34,897 nucleotides of DNA from contig JALXAQ010000247.1 of the NCBI GenBank assembly GCA_026991885.1, positions 1-34,897 on the forward strand. The letters run 5' to 3'. The notes below the pieces were generated by a model. It saw only the letters and a program-made list of their open reading frames with translations. It was not told where the DNA came from and did no database searches. Position numbers and translations under genes: made by a program. The first letter of the stretch is position 1. The number at the start of each line of letters is the position of its first letter. Positions 33,374-34,897 of the stretch are shown here, one piece after another. The DNA comes from Thiotrichaceae bacterium (lineage in GTDB: Bacteria > Pseudomonadota > Gammaproteobacteria > Beggiatoales > Beggiatoaceae).

Positions 33374-34345
33374 TTAAAACCATATCCCATTCACATGCCA
33401 ACGTGGTCTCAACGGCGCACAGGTTATAAACAAGGACAACGGCGCATCAAGTTGTCTTGGCAATGTCTCCCATACCAATTTATTTGTTGGGTGAAAGCCT
33501 TCCCTTAATGAGAGTAATCGCTCAACTCGGTCTTTAATCGGGGGATGAGTTCGCAGTAAAGAGGGCTCTGGTGAATAATGTCCGGGCATGAGAATTTGTC
33601 CCATAATACGACTCTGATAACGTTTCATTTTGAGCAGTGCCGAAGCTAAGGGTTCTGGATCGTCCAACAATTGCGCGGCACCCAGATCGGCATCATATTC
33701 GCGGGTGCGTGACAGTGCCAGTTGTAGCAAGTCAGTGACAATCGGTGTCAATATCAAAATAAAAATGGCTGTCCAACTAATAAATTTTATACCAAATAAC
33801 AACAATAATAAGTTTAGAATCAACAAAAATTGTCCGAAAAGAGAGAGAAAATTGGTTAGACGGCTGGCAATATCGGCAAATCCCATGATTCGCATATCTT
33901 CATTAGAAATATGACTAATTTCGTGTGCTAACACTGCGGCGATTTCTCGCTGTGAGAGACGACGCAACAGTCCATCAGAAATGGCAATCGCCGCATTTTC
34001 AGGTGTCCCAACGGCAAAGGCATTCATCACATCACTGGGCAGATAAAAGAGTTTTGGGACAGTTGGTAGTTTTGCGCGTTTGGTGAGTTTTTGTAAGACT
34101 GCATAAAGATTGGGGGCTTGATCCGGCAAGATGAGTTGGGTATGGTACATCTTCAGAATCAATTGAGGGGAAAGCATGGGATTGAAAAAGTAGAGGGCGA
34201 TTACCAGCACAATGGCATAAAAGGCTATTATTACCCCTCCAATGAGCCATCCTAATATGGCAAGCGTTACGGTGAGTGCTAGGATGAGCAGTATGGTTTG
34301 AAGGGTATTGATCAAGTTATGTTTTATCCATTGAGATTTATCCAT
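33374..34345 (-). CDS. HtpX-like M48 membrane metalloprotease
   Basis: 323 aa. Two N-terminal membrane segments (about 14-38 and 38-55) precede the peptidase domain. The zinc motif is HEISH (141-145) and the third ligand Glu216 in REYDAD. Two further membrane segments (about 166-185 and 188-207) lie between them, as in HtpX, which places the active site on the cytoplasmic side, where the family degrades misfolded membrane proteins. The C-terminus HPPIKDRVERLLSL is followed by an extension ending RPRWHVNGIWF. ATG 34345 is the natural start before the first segment. The gene is probably independent of the tRNA-tuf operon. Confidence 0.88.
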   Translation of the reverse strand: MDKSQWIKHNLINTLQTILLILALTVTLAILGWLIGGVIIAFYAIVLVIALYFFNPMLSPQLILKMYHTQLILPDQAPNLYAVLQKLTKRAKLPTVPKLFYLPSDVMNAFAVGTPENAAIAISDGLLRRLSQREIAAVLAHEISHISNEDMRIMGFADIASRLTNFLSLFGQFLLILNLLLLLFGIKFISWTAIFILILTPIVTDLLQLALSRTREYDADLGAAQLLDDPEPLASALLKMKRYQSRIMGQILMPGHYSPEPSLLRTHPPIKDRVERLLSLREGFHPTNKLVWETLPRQLDAPLSLFITCAPLRPRWHVNGIWF

Positions 34346-34363
34346 TTGTTTTAGTCCTCAGTT

Positions 34364-34811
34364 CTAGGCTCTTTTCCCACTCTCCCCCGTCATCACAGCA
34401 GAACCTATCAAATGCGCTATCCGCAAGGGTTCGGGGACATGTCCCGTCAGGGTGAGACGCGGGAGCACTTTGCCCACAGTCTCAGGATTTCCGCCCTGTG
34501 TTTGAAAATAAAACGGTTTTTGTGTATGAATTGGTCCTGCTTTACGAATCAAGTCTAGGCGTTTAGCGGTATCGGGCAAATTTTTGAGTGCCTGTTGGAT
34601 AGCCGCCATATTGGGTGGCTTACGCATGACACTGACGCAGGGGCGTTCAAGACGTTGAGCTAATTCGGGCAAGTCGATCAGATTAAATCCGCCCACTGCT
34701 AAGCCATCAATCTTTGACGCTTGCACCTCGACGTTTTTCAAATGGCGCATCGTCAAAGCCAATGGTTCTGATGGTAATGTTTTTTTGCAGCAACTCTTCG
34801 AGTGTTTTCAT
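34364..34811 (-). pseudogene. DUF99 (UPF0215) gene with internal deletion and frameshift
   Basis: The 5' part reads MKTLEELLQKNITIRTIGFD then DAPFEKRRGASVKD and stops. The 3' part, in another frame, reads IDGLAVGGFNLIDLPELAQR through VMRKPPNMAAIQQALKNLP, and ends HLIGSAVMTGESGKRA. Both are clear pieces of a DUF99 protein (normally about 190 aa), but the roughly 55 residues between GASVK and DGLAVGG are missing and the frames do not join. A TTG-started 132-aa frame covers only the C-terminal part, with a nonsense N-terminus. It is therefore broken unless a functional C-terminal piece is made. The molecular role of DUF99 is not established to my knowledge. Confidence 0.72.
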
Positions 34812-34897
34812 TCTTAGAGCCTGTTTGAGTTCTCAAAAAAATGAAATAAATAATTGTTTTATAAAGAATAAGAAGTCAATTAAGTTCTTTTTAAAAG

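Noticed and set aside
33225-33508. Plus-strand open frame (LIYELSAKWANKLQRLKKAQ...) overlapping the 3' end of the M48 protease gene
   Set aside because: It looks somewhat protein-like before 33360, but then runs antisense through a well-conserved protease C-terminus. No family is recognised and there is no good start. At most a decayed fragment.

Overview
The window comes from a gammaproteobacterial chromosome. The right half is the conserved order tRNA-Tyr, tRNA-Tyr, tRNA-Gly, tRNA-Thr, tuf, tRNA-Trp, secE, nusG, rplK, rplA, rplJ, rplL, rpoB, rpoC, all on the minus strand. That arrangement matches the enterobacterial tRNA-tufB / secE-nusG / rplKAJL-rpoBC region. The density of short dispersed palindromic repeats and of toxin-antitoxin debris recalls large sulphur-oxidising Thiotrichales (Beggiatoa-like) genomes, but that placement is inference from style, not from a marker comparison.

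Left part (1-9211): a YqiA-like esterase with a clear terminator; a small degenerate CRISPR-like repeat cluster; a large inverted repeat; a fused LplT-Aas lysophospholipid transporter/acyltransferase/acyl-ACP synthetase; a two-gene ABC-type ATPase plus DUF4276 (TOPRIM-like) module that looks like a defence cassette; and a yqiJ-yqiK operon (NfeD/OB-fold membrane protein plus flotillin). The ATPase-DUF4276 module is bracketed by duplicated pieces of its neighbours (a 19-bp piece of aas on the right, a 68-bp piece of yqiJ on the left), the scar of its insertion.

Middle (9218-15750): a complete type III-B CRISPR effector operon, cmr1 to cmr6, bracketed by two copies of a 26-nt palindromic sequence in opposite orientation. 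Cmr2/Cas10 is short (515 aa), has no room for an N-terminal HD nuclease domain, and keeps the GGDD cyclase motif. No cas1, cas2, cas6, large CRISPR array or CARF effector is in the window, so crRNAs and any cyclic-oligoadenylate responder must come from elsewhere.

Accessory strip (15750-19130): a hypothetical gene running into a repeat, a hicB-hicA pair between two nearly identical direct repeats of about 446 bp, a decayed HigA-type antitoxin, a PIN-domain toxin with its partner, and several families of small palindromic elements.

Right part (19135-34811): rpoC, rpoB, ribosomal proteins, nusG, secE and tuf with a near-consensus sigma70 promoter before the tRNA cluster; then an HtpX-like membrane metalloprotease and a DUF99 gene destroyed by an internal deletion. 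Inverted repeats have also settled in the rpoB-rpoC and rplL-rpoB spacers.
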